Source: Sulfurospirillum cavolei (GTDB taxonomy: Bacteria; Campylobacterota; Campylobacteria; Campylobacterales; Sulfurospirillaceae). From it: a DNA stretch of 64,000 nucleotides. Below the pieces are notes generated by a model that worked only from the letters and a program-made list of their open reading frames with translations, made no database searches and had not been told where the DNA came from. A program made the position numbers and the translations under genes. This document shows, piece by piece, positions 16,427 through 25,338 of this stretch. The DNA is taken from the NCBI RefSeq assembly GCF_000813325.1, contig NZ_BBQE01000005.1, one strand, 5' to 3'. Numbering within the stretch: the stretch's first letter is position 1; the number at the start of each line of letters is the position of its first letter.

Positions 16427-19400
16427 TTAGTTAAGATAGTCTTGTAAAGCACGTGGTTCAAGCGCGCTTTTGTCTTGAATATATGCGATAGATTCCGTTG
16501 CCGCCGCTGCCGCCGCTACGGTTGTAAAATAAGGAATTTTGAAGCGAAGAACGGCTTGGCGGATCTTTTTCGCATCGTCTTTGCTCGATTTTGCGTCGCT
16601 CGTATTAATCACTAAAGCGATGTCGCCGTTTTTGAGTTTATCTTCGATATTCGGACGTCCTTCGGAAATTTTATAAACAAATTCCGCTTCCACACCCGCA
16701 TCGCGCAAGGCTTTATGCGTCCCGCCGGTTGCAACGACTTTAAAACCGAGCTGAACAAATTTTTCGCCGATCTGCTTAGCATAGCTTTTGTCGATATCGA
16801 CTAAAGAGATGAACACCGCGCCGCTTTTGGGTAAGATATTCGCCGACGCGATTTGACTTTTCGCAAACGATGCCGGAAAATTCTTGCTAATGCCCATAAC
16901 TTCACCGGTAGATTTCATTTCAGGACCCAAAATCAAGTCCGCGCCTTGAAGTTTATTAAACGGGAAAACCGCCTCTTTGACCGCAACGTGGCTGAGCGGC
17001 TTGGGTTTTAAAAGTCCGCCGACTTCGGTTACCATGTTAAATTTGTCGTAAAATTTAAGCGCTTCGCGAAGATTGCCTTGAAACATCACGCGCGTTGCGA
17101 CTTTTGCCATCGGAACGCCGGTGGCTTTACTGACAAACGGTACGGTACGACTGGCTCTTGGATTGACTTCGACCATGTAAACGTCGTCTTGATAAATGGC
17201 ATATTGAATGTTCATCAGTCCTACGACACCGAGATTTAAAGCAATTTGGCGTGTTTGCGTTTCTATTTTTGCCAAAATTGTTTCGCTGAGGCTAACGGAA
17301 GGTAAAGAACACGCACTATCGCCGCTGTGAATACCCGCTTCTTCGATATGTTGCATGATACCGCCGATATAGACGTCTTTACCGTCGCTGATCGCATCCA
17401 CGTCGACTTCGATCGCACGATCTAAAAACTGATCGATCAAAACGGGCGAATTGTGACTCACACTCACCGCTTCGTTCATATAGGTTCTAAGTTCGCTTTC
17501 ATTGTAAACGATGCGCATCGCACGACCGCCTAAAACATAGCTTGGGCGAACCAAAACGGGATAGCCGATGATCTTAGCTTTTTCGATCGCCTCTTCTTCG
17601 CTGGTTGCCGTCGCATTATTGGGCTGTTTAATATGATTTTCTTTAATAAATTGTGAAAATTTTTCTCGATCTTCCGCCATATCGATCACGCGAGCGGTCG
17701 TTCCGATAATTTTTGCACCCATAACGGTCAATTTCTTCGCCAATTTCAACGGTGTTTGTCCGCCGAAATGAACGATGATGCCATCGGGTTGTTCTTTTTC
17801 GACCACGCTTCTGACATGTTCAAAATCGATCGGTTCAAAATAGAGAATATCGCTGGTGTCGTAGTCGGTTGAGACGGTTTCGGGATTGCAGTTGTACATA
17901 ATGGTTTTTACGCCCATATCGCCTAACGCGTATGCCGCGTGAACGCAACAGTAGTCAAACTCGATGCCTTGTCCGATACGATTCGGACCGCCGCCGATAA
18001 TCATCACTTTTTTCTGTGCATCAGTCGTCTTGGACGGTTGAGGCACTTTCATAATATTCGTCGTCGAATACAAATACGGCGTTAAGGCTTTAAATTCCGC
18101 CGCACACGTGTCGACTTCGTTGTATTCAAAGTCGATGCCGAGCTTGTTGCGCGCAAAGTAAATATCGTTTTCGGTTAACTCTAAATTGTCCTCTTTGTTG
18201 ATCAATTTTGCGATCATCTTGTCCGAAAAACCCATCGTTTTTGCTTTGCGTAACATCGTTTCGTTATTGAGGATAAACATGTCGATCTCTTTTTCAAAAT
18301 CGACGATCTCTTGAATCTGCCCTAAAAACCATGGATCGATTTTACTCAAACGATACACTTCTTCAACGTCATAGCCTCTTCGAAACCCTTCCGCGACGTA
18401 AAGCGCGCGGTCGCAATTGGGGCGTCGAATCTCGTTTTTAAGTTTTTCTTCTTCGACTTTTTGAATTTCAAAACCGCTCAAACCGGTCTCTAAAGAACAT
18501 AAAGCTTTTTGAAACGACTCTTTAAACGTTCGCCCGATCGCCATGACTTCGCCCACGCTTTTCATCGACGTGGTCAACGTCGAATCGGCAAGCGGGAATT
18601 TTTCAAACGTAAAACGAGGAATTTTTGTTACGATATAATCGATGACCGGTTCAAAACTCGCCGCCGTACCCGTAATGTCGTTTTTAATCTCGTCAAGCGT
18701 AAATCCAACGGCTAAAAGCGTGGCGACTTTGGCAATCGGATATCCCGTCGCCTTCGAAGCCAATGCCGAGCTACGGCTCACGCGCGGATTCATTTCGATA
18801 ACGGTCATGCGTCCCGTTTGGGGGCAAATCGAAAACTGTACGTTACTGCCGCCCGTATCGACGCCGATTTCACGCAAAATCGCAAACGAGGCATTTCGCA
18901 TACGTTGGTACTCTTTATCGGTGAGCGTAAGGGCGGGAGCAATGGTAATGGAATCGCCCGTATGCACGCCCATCGGGTCGAAATTTTCGATCGAACAAAC
19001 GATGATGCAGTTATCGGCACGATCGCGAATAACTTCCATCTCGTACTCTTTCCAACCCAAAAGCGACTCTTCGATTAAGATTTCGTTGATCGGACTCGCA
19101 TCCAAGCCGGCACTCGCCAACTCTTTAAACTCGTCGATATTGTACGCGACGCCGCTTCCGCCGCCCGCTAAGGTATACGAAGCGCGGATAATCAACGGAA
19201 AGCCGATTTTTTCCGCCGCCGCGTACGCATCTTCCATCGTATAAGCATACGCGCTGATCGGTAAATCCATACCGATTTTCATCATGGCTTCTTTAAACGC
19301 TTGTCTGTCTTCGCCTTTTTTAATCGCAGTAGGATTTGCGCCTAAAAATTTGACGTTTTCGAGCAAGCCGAGATCGTGCATGCGCATGGCAACGTTCAAG

Positions 19401-19684
19401 GCCGTTTGTCCGCCCATCGTCGGCAAAATCGCGTCGACATTCTCTTTCTCGATAATACGCGCGATAACCTCTTCGGTAATCGGCTCAATATACGTGCGAT
19501 CGGCGAATTCCGGATCGGTCATAATCGTTGCGGGATTTGAATTGACCAATACGACGCGGTATCCAAGTTCTTTAAGTGTTTTTGCCGCTTGCGTTCCCGA
19601 ATAGTCAAATTCACATGCCTGTCCGATAACGATAGGACCTGATCCGATTAATAGTATGGTTTTAATATCTTGGCGTTTTGGCAT
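16427..19684 (-). CDS. carB: Carbamoyl-phosphate synthase large subunit
   Basis: CarB, 1085 residues, which makes carbamoyl phosphate for arginine and pyrimidines using ammonia from CarA. Two ATP-grasp halves are visible. The first begins with TILLIGSGPIVIGQACEFDY, the second near residue 560 with VMIIGGGPNRIGQGIEFDY, and a C-terminal MGS-like allosteric domain runs from about 935 (VFISLVDIDKSYAKQ). Length is normal. carA is not in the window. It lies downstream of mreC after a 61-bp gap that holds a hairpin. Confidence 0.98.
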   Translation of the reverse strand: MPKRQDIKTILLIGSGPIVIGQACEFDYSGTQAAKTLKELGYRVVLVNSNPATIMTDPEFADRTYIEPITEEVIARIIEKENVDAILPTMGGQTALNVAMRMHDLGLLENVKFLGANPTAIKKGEDRQAFKEAMMKIGMDLPISAYAYTMEDAYAAAEKIGFPLIIRASYTLAGGGSGVAYNIDEFKELASAGLDASPINEILIEESLLGWKEYEMEVIRDRADNCIIVCSIENFDPMGVHTGDSITIAPALTLTDKEYQRMRNASFAILREIGVDTGGSNVQFSICPQTGRMTVIEMNPRVSRSSALASKATGYPIAKVATLLAVGFTLDEIKNDITGTAASFEPVIDYIVTKIPRFTFEKFPLADSTLTTSMKSVGEVMAIGRTFKESFQKALCSLETGLSGFEIQKVEEEKLKNEIRRPNCDRALYVAEGFRRGYDVEEVYRLSKIDPWFLGQIQEIVDFEKEIDMFILNNETMLRKAKTMGFSDKMIAKLINKEDNLELTENDIYFARNKLGIDFEYNEVDTCAAEFKALTPYLYSTTNIMKVPQPSKTTDAQKKVMIIGGGPNRIGQGIEFDYCCVHAAYALGDMGVKTIMYNCNPETVSTDYDTSDILYFEPIDFEHVRSVVEKEQPDGIIVHFGGQTPLKLAKKLTVMGAKIIGTTARVIDMAEDREKFSQFIKENHIKQPNNATATSEEEAIEKAKIIGYPVLVRPSYVLGGRAMRIVYNESELRTYMNEAVSVSHNSPVLIDQFLDRAIEVDVDAISDGKDVYIGGIMQHIEEAGIHSGDSACSLPSVSLSETILAKIETQTRQIALNLGVVGLMNIQYAIYQDDVYMVEVNPRASRTVPFVSKATGVPMAKVATRVMFQGNLREALKFYDKFNMVTEVGGLLKPKPLSHVAVKEAVFPFNKLQGADLILGPEMKSTGEVMGISKNFPASFAKSQIASANILPKSGAVFISLVDIDKSYAKQIGEKFVQLGFKVVATGGTHKALRDAGVEAEFVYKISEGRPNIEDKLKNGDIALVINTSDAKSSKDDAKKIRQAVLRFKIPYFTTVAAAAAATESIAYIQDKSALEPRALQDYLN

Positions 19685-19699
19685 CTCTTTCCTTTAATC

Positions 19700-19740
19700 T
19701 ACATGTAGTATTCAACCCAACACCTCTGAGGTTCTGGGTT
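19700..19740. other. Hairpin and ACATGT palindrome in the mreC-carB gap
   Basis: CTACATGTAG (19700-19709) is a perfect palindrome. AACCCA (19714-19719) pairs with TGGGTT (19735-19740) and ACCT with AGGT inside it, with a 2-nt internal mismatch. No T-run follows on the minus strand, so it is not a clear intrinsic terminator. It could be a weak terminator or a carB leader structure. Confidence 0.4.
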
Positions 19741-19745
19741 CAAGA

Positions 19746-20492
19746 CTAATTTTGTAAAATCACATGCATAAATGCAGGGACATGGGCATTGGCATAAGGC
19801 TTAACGACCACGGTTTTGGATGACTCCTCTTCGATGACCTGCGTCACGGTTCCGACTTTAATTCCCTCGAAGAAAAGACCGTCCAGTCCGCTGGTGACCA
19901 CTTCGTCTCCGACTTGCGGTTGCAACCATTGCGAAATATATTTCACTAAAATCTCTTTGCGGTTTCCTTGTAAAACGCCTTGCATTTTTTGATCTCCCAC
20001 GTAAACCGAAAAAATCGATTTGGGATCGCTTAACAACAAACCTTGCGGATGCCCGTCGTTCGATACGACGATACCCGCGGCATATCCTTGAGTTAAAAGG
20101 CCGTAAATTTTACTTTGATTAAAGTCTTTAAAATCAAGCCATACTTTACCGTAATCGTTAAGGTCGGTATAGCCGATCGACTGAATCAATGCAATTTTAG
20201 GAGAGTATGCCGTAACGTTGTTTTCTTTTAAAAGATCGTTTAATTTGCTCGCAAACGCGATGGATAATACGGCCGATTTTTGCAACGTCTGATTCTCGGC
20301 ACGCAACCGTTTAATCTCTTCTTGTTGGGCAAAATGTTCGTTCACACGATTTTCAATACTCGTTTTTAAATCAACGTAAGCGGATAATACTTTCGTATTT
20401 AATCCGCCGATATAATGCTTCGCTTCCGTTCCGTACCGAAACGATACGAAAACGAAAGCCGCTAAGAGTATAAGGATTTTAAATTTATTCAT
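19746..20492 (-). CDS. mreC: Rod-shape protein MreC
   Basis: MreC, 248 residues, a periplasmic scaffold for the elongation peptidoglycan machinery. It has an N-terminal membrane segment (about 4-20), a coiled coil (about 45-75, HFAQQEEIKRLRAENQTLQK), and the beta-rich periplasmic part with GLLTQGYAAGIVVSNDG and VGDEVVTSGLDGLFFEGI. It overlaps mreB by 8 bp, so the pair is translated together. Cell elongation in rods or spirilla depends on it. No mreD is seen, as is usual in this phylum. Confidence 0.95.
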   Translation of the reverse strand: MNKFKILILLAAFVFVSFRYGTEAKHYIGGLNTKVLSAYVDLKTSIENRVNEHFAQQEEIKRLRAENQTLQKSAVLSIAFASKLNDLLKENNVTAYSPKIALIQSIGYTDLNDYGKVWLDFKDFNQSKIYGLLTQGYAAGIVVSNDGHPQGLLLSDPKSIFSVYVGDQKMQGVLQGNRKEILVKYISQWLQPQVGDEVVTSGLDGLFFEGIKVGTVTQVIEEESSKTVVVKPYANAHVPAFMHVILQN

Positions 20493-21519
20493 TCGATAGT
20501 TGTTGCAATATCTCTATCTCTTCCAAAGCTTTTCCCGTTCCCTTAGCAACGGCTAAAAGCGGTTCGTCCGCTACGAAAACGGGGAGTTTGACGATGTCGG
20601 AAAGATATTTGTCAAACCCGCGAATCAACGCACCGCCGCCCGTTAACACGATACCGTTTTCCACGATATCGCCCGCCAAATCGGGAGGCATAACCTCTAA
20701 AACGTCTTTGAGCGCATCGGCAATCTCTTTCAAAGGCTCTTTAATAGCGTCGCGTACGTCCTCGCTGGTCAACTCGATACGGCTTAAAAGTCCGCTGACT
20801 TGATCGCGGCCTTTGACCATCATCGAAAGCGGTTCATCCATAGGCACGGCCGTTCCGATAGCAATTTTTATCTCTTCTCCGGTTCGTTCGCCGATCAGAA
20901 GGTTGTATTTTTTCTTCACATAATCTACGATTGCCAAGTCGATTTTATCGCCGGCAACGCGAATCGATTTGCTGATAACCAAACCGCCCAAAGAGACTAC
21001 GCCGATTTCGGTCGTACCGCCGCCGATATCGACAACAAGGCTTCCTTGCGGCTCTCGTACCGGAAGTCCGGCTCCAATAGCCGCCGCCATCGGCTCTTCG
21101 ATCAAGAAGACTTCACGCGCGCCCGCACTCATCGCCGATTCGCGAACCGCTTTACGCTCGACTTGCGTCAAACCGTAAGGAACACAGATAATAATGCGCG
21201 GTCGTAAAAAACTTTTTCTGCGATGGGCTTTTTCAATAAAATAACGAATCATTTTTTCGGTCATATCAAAATCGGCAATCACGCCGTCACGCATCGGACG
21301 AATCGCTTCGATATCGCCGGGAGTTTTACCCACCATATTTTTAGCCTCTTTACCGACGGCCAAAATACTCTGTTTTCCCATGCGATTTCTTTGTACGGCG
21401 ACAACGGAGGGTTCGTTAATAATGATACCCTTGCCTTTGACGAGAACAAGCGTATTGGCCGTTCCGAGGTCAATACTCATATCGCTTGAAAAAAAGCCTA
21501 TCACTTTGTCTAAAATCAT
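20485..21519 (-). CDS. mreB: Rod-shape-determining actin homologue MreB
   Basis: MreB, 344 residues, an actin-fold ATPase that forms membrane filaments guiding wall synthesis. Motifs: SMDIDLGTANTL-like phosphate-1 loop (SIDLGTANTLVLVKG), VVDIGGGTTEIGVVS phosphate-2 loop, EEPMAAAIGAGLP and VLTGGGALIRG. It lies 16 bp after clpX in the conserved order fabZ-lpxA-clpX-mreB-mreC-carB. Confidence 0.98.
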   Translation of the reverse strand: MILDKVIGFFSSDMSIDLGTANTLVLVKGKGIIINEPSVVAVQRNRMGKQSILAVGKEAKNMVGKTPGDIEAIRPMRDGVIADFDMTEKMIRYFIEKAHRRKSFLRPRIIICVPYGLTQVERKAVRESAMSAGAREVFLIEEPMAAAIGAGLPVREPQGSLVVDIGGGTTEIGVVSLGGLVISKSIRVAGDKIDLAIVDYVKKKYNLLIGERTGEEIKIAIGTAVPMDEPLSMMVKGRDQVSGLLSRIELTSEDVRDAIKEPLKEIADALKDVLEVMPPDLAGDIVENGIVLTGGGALIRGFDKYLSDIVKLPVFVADEPLLAVAKGTGKALEEIEILQQLSNE

Positions 21520-21535
21520 CTCTACAATCCTTTAT

Positions 21536-22771
21536 TTACGCACTTTTTTTATCTTTTTTGACATAAAGCGGTTTATCGCCTTTTAAAACGACGTCTTCGG
21601 TTATCACGACTTCGTAGCCGGCAAGCTCGGGAAGTTCGTACATAACGTCAACCATAATATCTTCCATAATACTTCGAAGTCCGCGAGCACCCGTTTTACG
21701 TTTAATCGCAAGCTCCGCAACCGCACTTAACGCCTCTTTCGTAAACGAGAGAAGTACGTTGTCGATGGCAAAGAGCTTTTGATATTGTTTAAAGATGGCA
21801 TTTTTAGGTTCCGTTAAAATGCGTACCATATCTTCTTGCGTAATAGCAGAAAGTTTTGCGGTGACATGTAAGCGGCCGATCAACTCCGGAATCAAGCCGT
21901 AATGTACAAGATCGTCGGGCTCGACTAAATCAAAAAGTCCTTCATCTTGACTTTTGGTACGTTTTTCCTGTTCAAATCCGAGTACGTTTTTGCCGATACG
22001 ACGTTTAACGATCTCTTCGAGTCCGTCAAAAGCACCGCCGCAAACAAATAAAATATTGGTCGTATCGATTTGAATAAAATCTTGGTTCGGATGTTTACGT
22101 CCGCCTTTAGGTGGAATATTAACAACGCTTCCTTCGATAATTTTTAAAAGTGCTTGTTGTACACCCTCTCCCGATACGTCTCGGGTAATCGAACGATTTT
22201 CGCTCATACGGGCAATTTTATCGATTTCATCGATAAACACGATACCGTGTTCGGCTTTTTTAATATCGCCGTTAGCACATTGAAGTAGCTTCGTCAAAAT
22301 ATTTTCGACGTCTTCGCCGACGTATCCGGCTTCGGTTAAACTCGTTGCATCCGAAATAGCGATGGGAACGTCTAAAAAGCGCGCCAACGTTTGCGCCATA
22401 AGCGTTTTACCGCTTCCGGTCGGTCCAATTAATAAAATATTGGATTTTGAAATTTCCGTATCGTCTTGAATCGTGCTTTGTTTAAAAATACGTTTATAGT
22501 GATTGTAAACGCCCACCGAAAAAATCTTTTTCGCTTGGTCTTGACCGATGACAAAATCGTCTAAAACTTTTTTGAGCTCTTTAGGGACGAGAAGTTCTTG
22601 ATTAAACGCTTCGTCATGGCTTAATGCGGCGGTCGTCTCCGGAATATCGCCGAAGAAAATTTTATACGCCGAAATGACGCAATGTTCGCAAATAAAAACA
22701 TCGTCGCCCGCAATCAACCTCGTATCGTTGCTCTCTTTCGTTCCGCAGAAACTGCACTCTCTATTCACCAT
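21536..22771 (-). CDS. clpX: ATP-dependent Clp protease ATP-binding subunit ClpX
   Basis: ClpX unfoldase, 411 residues from ATG at 22771, with GAGAGGA 7 nt upstream. The open frame extends further but has no ribosome site there. The N-terminal zinc domain (CSFCGTKES...CEHC) is followed by AAA+ with Walker A GPTGSGKT, Walker B VFIDEIDK, the pore loop GYVGEDV and an IGF-type loop expected for ClpP docking (RRIGKNVLGF). It overlaps the lpxA 3' end by 11 bp. An ACATGTAA site at 21864 makes the sequence GRLHVTAKL where ClpX proteins usually have GRLPV. Confidence 0.97.
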   Translation of the reverse strand: MVNRECSFCGTKESNDTRLIAGDDVFICEHCVISAYKIFFGDIPETTAALSHDEAFNQELLVPKELKKVLDDFVIGQDQAKKIFSVGVYNHYKRIFKQSTIQDDTEISKSNILLIGPTGSGKTLMAQTLARFLDVPIAISDATSLTEAGYVGEDVENILTKLLQCANGDIKKAEHGIVFIDEIDKIARMSENRSITRDVSGEGVQQALLKIIEGSVVNIPPKGGRKHPNQDFIQIDTTNILFVCGGAFDGLEEIVKRRIGKNVLGFEQEKRTKSQDEGLFDLVEPDDLVHYGLIPELIGRLHVTAKLSAITQEDMVRILTEPKNAIFKQYQKLFAIDNVLLSFTKEALSAVAELAIKRKTGARGLRSIMEDIMVDVMYELPELAGYEVVITEDVVLKGDKPLYVKKDKKSA

Positions 22772-23552
22772 TATTTTTCCTCTCAAATGGAATGCCGCGT
22801 TTGGACTCCATAATAAATCGACACATTTGTACGACGTACGCGTTAGAAGCGCTTTGCAATAACAAGGTCGCCGTCTCTTGAATCGGTTGACCCGATTCAA
22901 ACAATTTTCGATACGCCGCCTTCAGCTCGTCGATATCTTGACGTTCCAAATGACGGCGAAGCCCCGTAAGGTTTAAGCCGCGCAACATCGCACGATTGCC
23001 TTCTGCTAAGCAAAACGGCGGAATATCTTGCGATAAGGCCGAAGCTCCCGCAATCATCACGTAATCTCCGACTTTAACGAACTGATGAATCGGCGTCATA
23101 CCGCCGATTACCGTGTGATTCCCCAATTCCACGTGCCCCGCAAGCGTCGCCGCGTTGGCTAAGATACAGTGATTGCCGACATGTACGTCGTGCCCGATAT
23201 GCACGTATCCCATAAATAAATTGTAACTGCCGATAACGGTTTTTCCGCCGCCGCCTGCCGTTCCGGGATTGAAAAGCGTGAACTCTCGAATTTTATTGTA
23301 ATCTCCGATAATCAGCTCGACTTCTTCTCCCGCATACTTCAAATCTTGAGGAATCGACCCCAAAACCGCATGCGAAAAAATTTGGTTATGTTTACCGATC
23401 GTCGTATTACCGTAGATGTGCGCACCTTGCGCTATTTTTGTGCCTTGCCCGATCTTCGCTTGACTTGAAACATAGCAAAATGCGCCTATTTCGACGTCTG
23501 CGCTAATCAAAGCCCCGTCCTCGATGATAGCAGTCGGATGAATGTTCGACAT
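22761..23552 (-). CDS. lpxA: UDP-N-acetylglucosamine acyltransferase
   Basis: LpxA, 263 residues, the first step of lipid A synthesis. A left-handed parallel beta-helix is evident from hexapeptide repeats (ISADVEIGAFCYV, AKIGQGTKIAQGAHI), then GYVHIGHDVHVGNHCILAN with catalytic His and GGMTPIHQFVKVGDYVMIAG. The C-terminal helical part (LTGLRRHLERQDIDELK) is the UDP-binding region. It follows fabZ by one base, the usual FabZ-LpxA pairing for acyl-ACP supply. Confidence 0.97.
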   Translation of the reverse strand: MSNIHPTAIIEDGALISADVEIGAFCYVSSQAKIGQGTKIAQGAHIYGNTTIGKHNQIFSHAVLGSIPQDLKYAGEEVELIIGDYNKIREFTLFNPGTAGGGGKTVIGSYNLFMGYVHIGHDVHVGNHCILANAATLAGHVELGNHTVIGGMTPIHQFVKVGDYVMIAGASALSQDIPPFCLAEGNRAMLRGLNLTGLRRHLERQDIDELKAAYRKLFESGQPIQETATLLLQSASNAYVVQMCRFIMESKRGIPFERKNNGE

Positions 23553-23553
23553 G

Positions 23554-24003
23554 TTATTTATCCACGATCATTGCTTTGAGTTCCGCTTCCGCCACAAGCT
23601 TTTCGTCAACATACGCTTTGGCGTCGAGAACCCAAATATTTCCTCTATGCTTGATCACGCCGAGTTTATACACCAGCTGATCGCCTGGGCGAACCGGATT
23701 CCTAAATTTTGCATTATCGATACTCATAAAATAAACGACTTTGTTTTTCGTGTCTTCTTGTTTTTCGCTATCCATACTTTGAAACGCCAACACGCCGCCG
23801 GCTTGCGCCATTCCCTCGATAATCATGACTCCGGGATAAATCGGGTGTTCGGGAAAATGCCCTTGAAAAATATGTTCGCCGATCGTCACGTTTTTGAATC
23901 CCTCGATGGATTCTCCCGGCGTCAATCCCGTAATACGATCAATCAGTAAAAAAGGGAATCGGTGAGGAAGTATTTTTTGAATCTCTACAACATCCATTAA
24001 CAT
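23554..24003 (-). CDS. fabZ: 3-hydroxyacyl-ACP dehydratase FabZ
   Basis: Hot-dog-fold dehydratase of fatty acid synthesis, 149 residues. VVEIQKILPHRFPFLLIDRI and GHFPEHPIYPGVMIIEGMAQ carry the catalytic His and Glu. ATG at 24003 is chosen because AAGG lies 9 nt before it; an upstream TTG and an ATG six bases downstream fit less well. It is co-transcribed with lpxA and clpX. Confidence 0.95.
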   Translation of the reverse strand: MLMDVVEIQKILPHRFPFLLIDRITGLTPGESIEGFKNVTIGEHIFQGHFPEHPIYPGVMIIEGMAQAGGVLAFQSMDSEKQEDTKNKVVYFMSIDNAKFRNPVRPGDQLVYKLGVIKHRGNIWVLDAKAYVDEKLVAEAELKAMIVDK

Positions 24004-24036
24004 CTTTAAAAACCTTATTAACAAAATTCAAATATT

Positions 24037-25125
24037 TTAGCTAATAAATACTAAATTTTCTCTAATGTCTGGGTAGCTTACGCTCTCGAGAAAAAGCGTA
24101 TACTCCCTCTTATCAAGCGTGTCAACGATAATAATCGGGCTTAAAGAGAGTACCGCGGAGGGGAACAGATGCGCACGAACCTTCATTTCACATTCGAGAT
24201 CGGGAGGGTTTCTTAGCATCTCTTTGACATCGCAAAAGCAAGTATTTGCCGTCTCGTTAAACCGATCGATCGTTACGAAACGTATCTCTTCTTTAGTGGC
24301 GTACCCTACACCCGATGCGATAAAAGCCACTCGCGTTTTGGATACTTTTTTCTGACATGTCGAGTAAAAAAGGATATAACTCGGCACGATTTCTTGCGCA
24401 TCGTTTTGTAACCATGCCCGCAAAAGACGGTAATTTAAAAATTTTTCCCGTACAAGACGAAACGGTCGACGTTCTTCCTCCGCACAAATCACCGCTTCGT
24501 AAAGACGCAACCGCTCTTCGATCGAACCGGATAAACATTGCGGACGCAAAGGAGAACATAATTCGTCGGCAAAACGTTTTTGCTGTTCGCGTTGCTTAGC
24601 AAGAGCAAACACGCACCCGCAATAGTTTTGATGATAAAGCATCGCGTCTCGCGCTAAGGCAAATTGCGCTTGCGTACCGCCGTCTTTTCGAAAATCGGGC
24701 ACGACGATTGCTAAACCGTATTTTTGTGCTATCGTTTCTAACGCTTGTTCTAACTGCTGTAAAGACTTTTTCGGACTTGTTAGTAAAGTGGTCGTAATGA
24801 TTTTTTCCCCAAGTTCCAGTGCTTTTTTAGCACTCTCTTCTAACCTGTTATCAAAACAAACATTACAACGTTTGCCTTTTTCGGGTTCATATTCCAAGCC
24901 CCTTACCGCATTGATCCATGCTTCATAATCGTACGAGCCTTCCCATAAAACGATGCCTAATTTTCGGCAACTGCGGCGAACGTCCAAAAGACGTAAACGG
25001 TACTCGTCGTAAGGATGAATATTCGGATCGTAAAAAAAACCGATTAGCGGTTCGTCAGGATACGCTTCGCGTAATTTTTGAAGAAAAAAATGGCTATCGA
25101 CCGAGCAACAGATATGAACGAGCAT
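24037..25125 (-). CDS. queH: Epoxyqueuosine reductase QueH with long C-terminal extension
   Basis: QueH (DUF208), 362 residues, the last step of queuosine synthesis in tRNA. MLVHICCSVDS holds the adjacent Cys pair (C6, C7). CNVCFDNRL and YCGC add the other cysteines for the Fe-S cluster and metal. The core ends near residue 200. The remaining 160 residues (LRLYEAVICAEEERRPFRL onward) are an extension with no domain I can name, and contain further Cys (ANTCFCDV). The extension is an oddity, though I believe related forms occur in this phylum. Confidence 0.88.
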   Translation of the reverse strand: MLVHICCSVDSHFFLQKLREAYPDEPLIGFFYDPNIHPYDEYRLRLLDVRRSCRKLGIVLWEGSYDYEAWINAVRGLEYEPEKGKRCNVCFDNRLEESAKKALELGEKIITTTLLTSPKKSLQQLEQALETIAQKYGLAIVVPDFRKDGGTQAQFALARDAMLYHQNYCGCVFALAKQREQQKRFADELCSPLRPQCLSGSIEERLRLYEAVICAEEERRPFRLVREKFLNYRLLRAWLQNDAQEIVPSYILFYSTCQKKVSKTRVAFIASGVGYATKEEIRFVTIDRFNETANTCFCDVKEMLRNPPDLECEMKVRAHLFPSAVLSLSPIIIVDTLDKREYTLFLESVSYPDIRENLVFIS

Positions 25126-25305
25126 GCATGGTTTCTTTACGGAATAAATTTGCTAAAAGTATACCATCTCTTTGCGCTCATTCGTATATGCACTGGGTAG
25201 TATTCTCCTTTACGTAATGATGTATAAAAGACCGTATCGCGCTAGCAAAAGCAATGACAACCTCATAAAACTCATAGTTTTAAAAAGATTTTTTTGTTTT
25301 TAGTG

Positions 25306-25311
25306 TATAAT
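25306..25311 (+). promoter_or_regulatory. -10 box (TATAAT) of the DUF748 gene
   Basis: TATAAT lies 28 bp before ATG, preceded by an A/T-rich stretch with a run of T and no -35 box. The ribosome site AGGAG is 7 nt before ATG. I see nothing else in the 213-bp gap 25126-25338. Confidence 0.55.
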
Positions 25312-25338
25312 AAATTCAATCGATAACAGGAGTGTTTT

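Noticed and set aside
18642..19244. A 200-codon frame antisense to carB
   Set aside because: It lies wholly opposite carB, a clear family member; it is a by-product of codon bias.
22772..22900. N-terminal 43-residue extension of clpX
   Set aside because: It lies within lpxA in another frame and has no ribosome site; the zinc domain begins right after the ATG at 22771.
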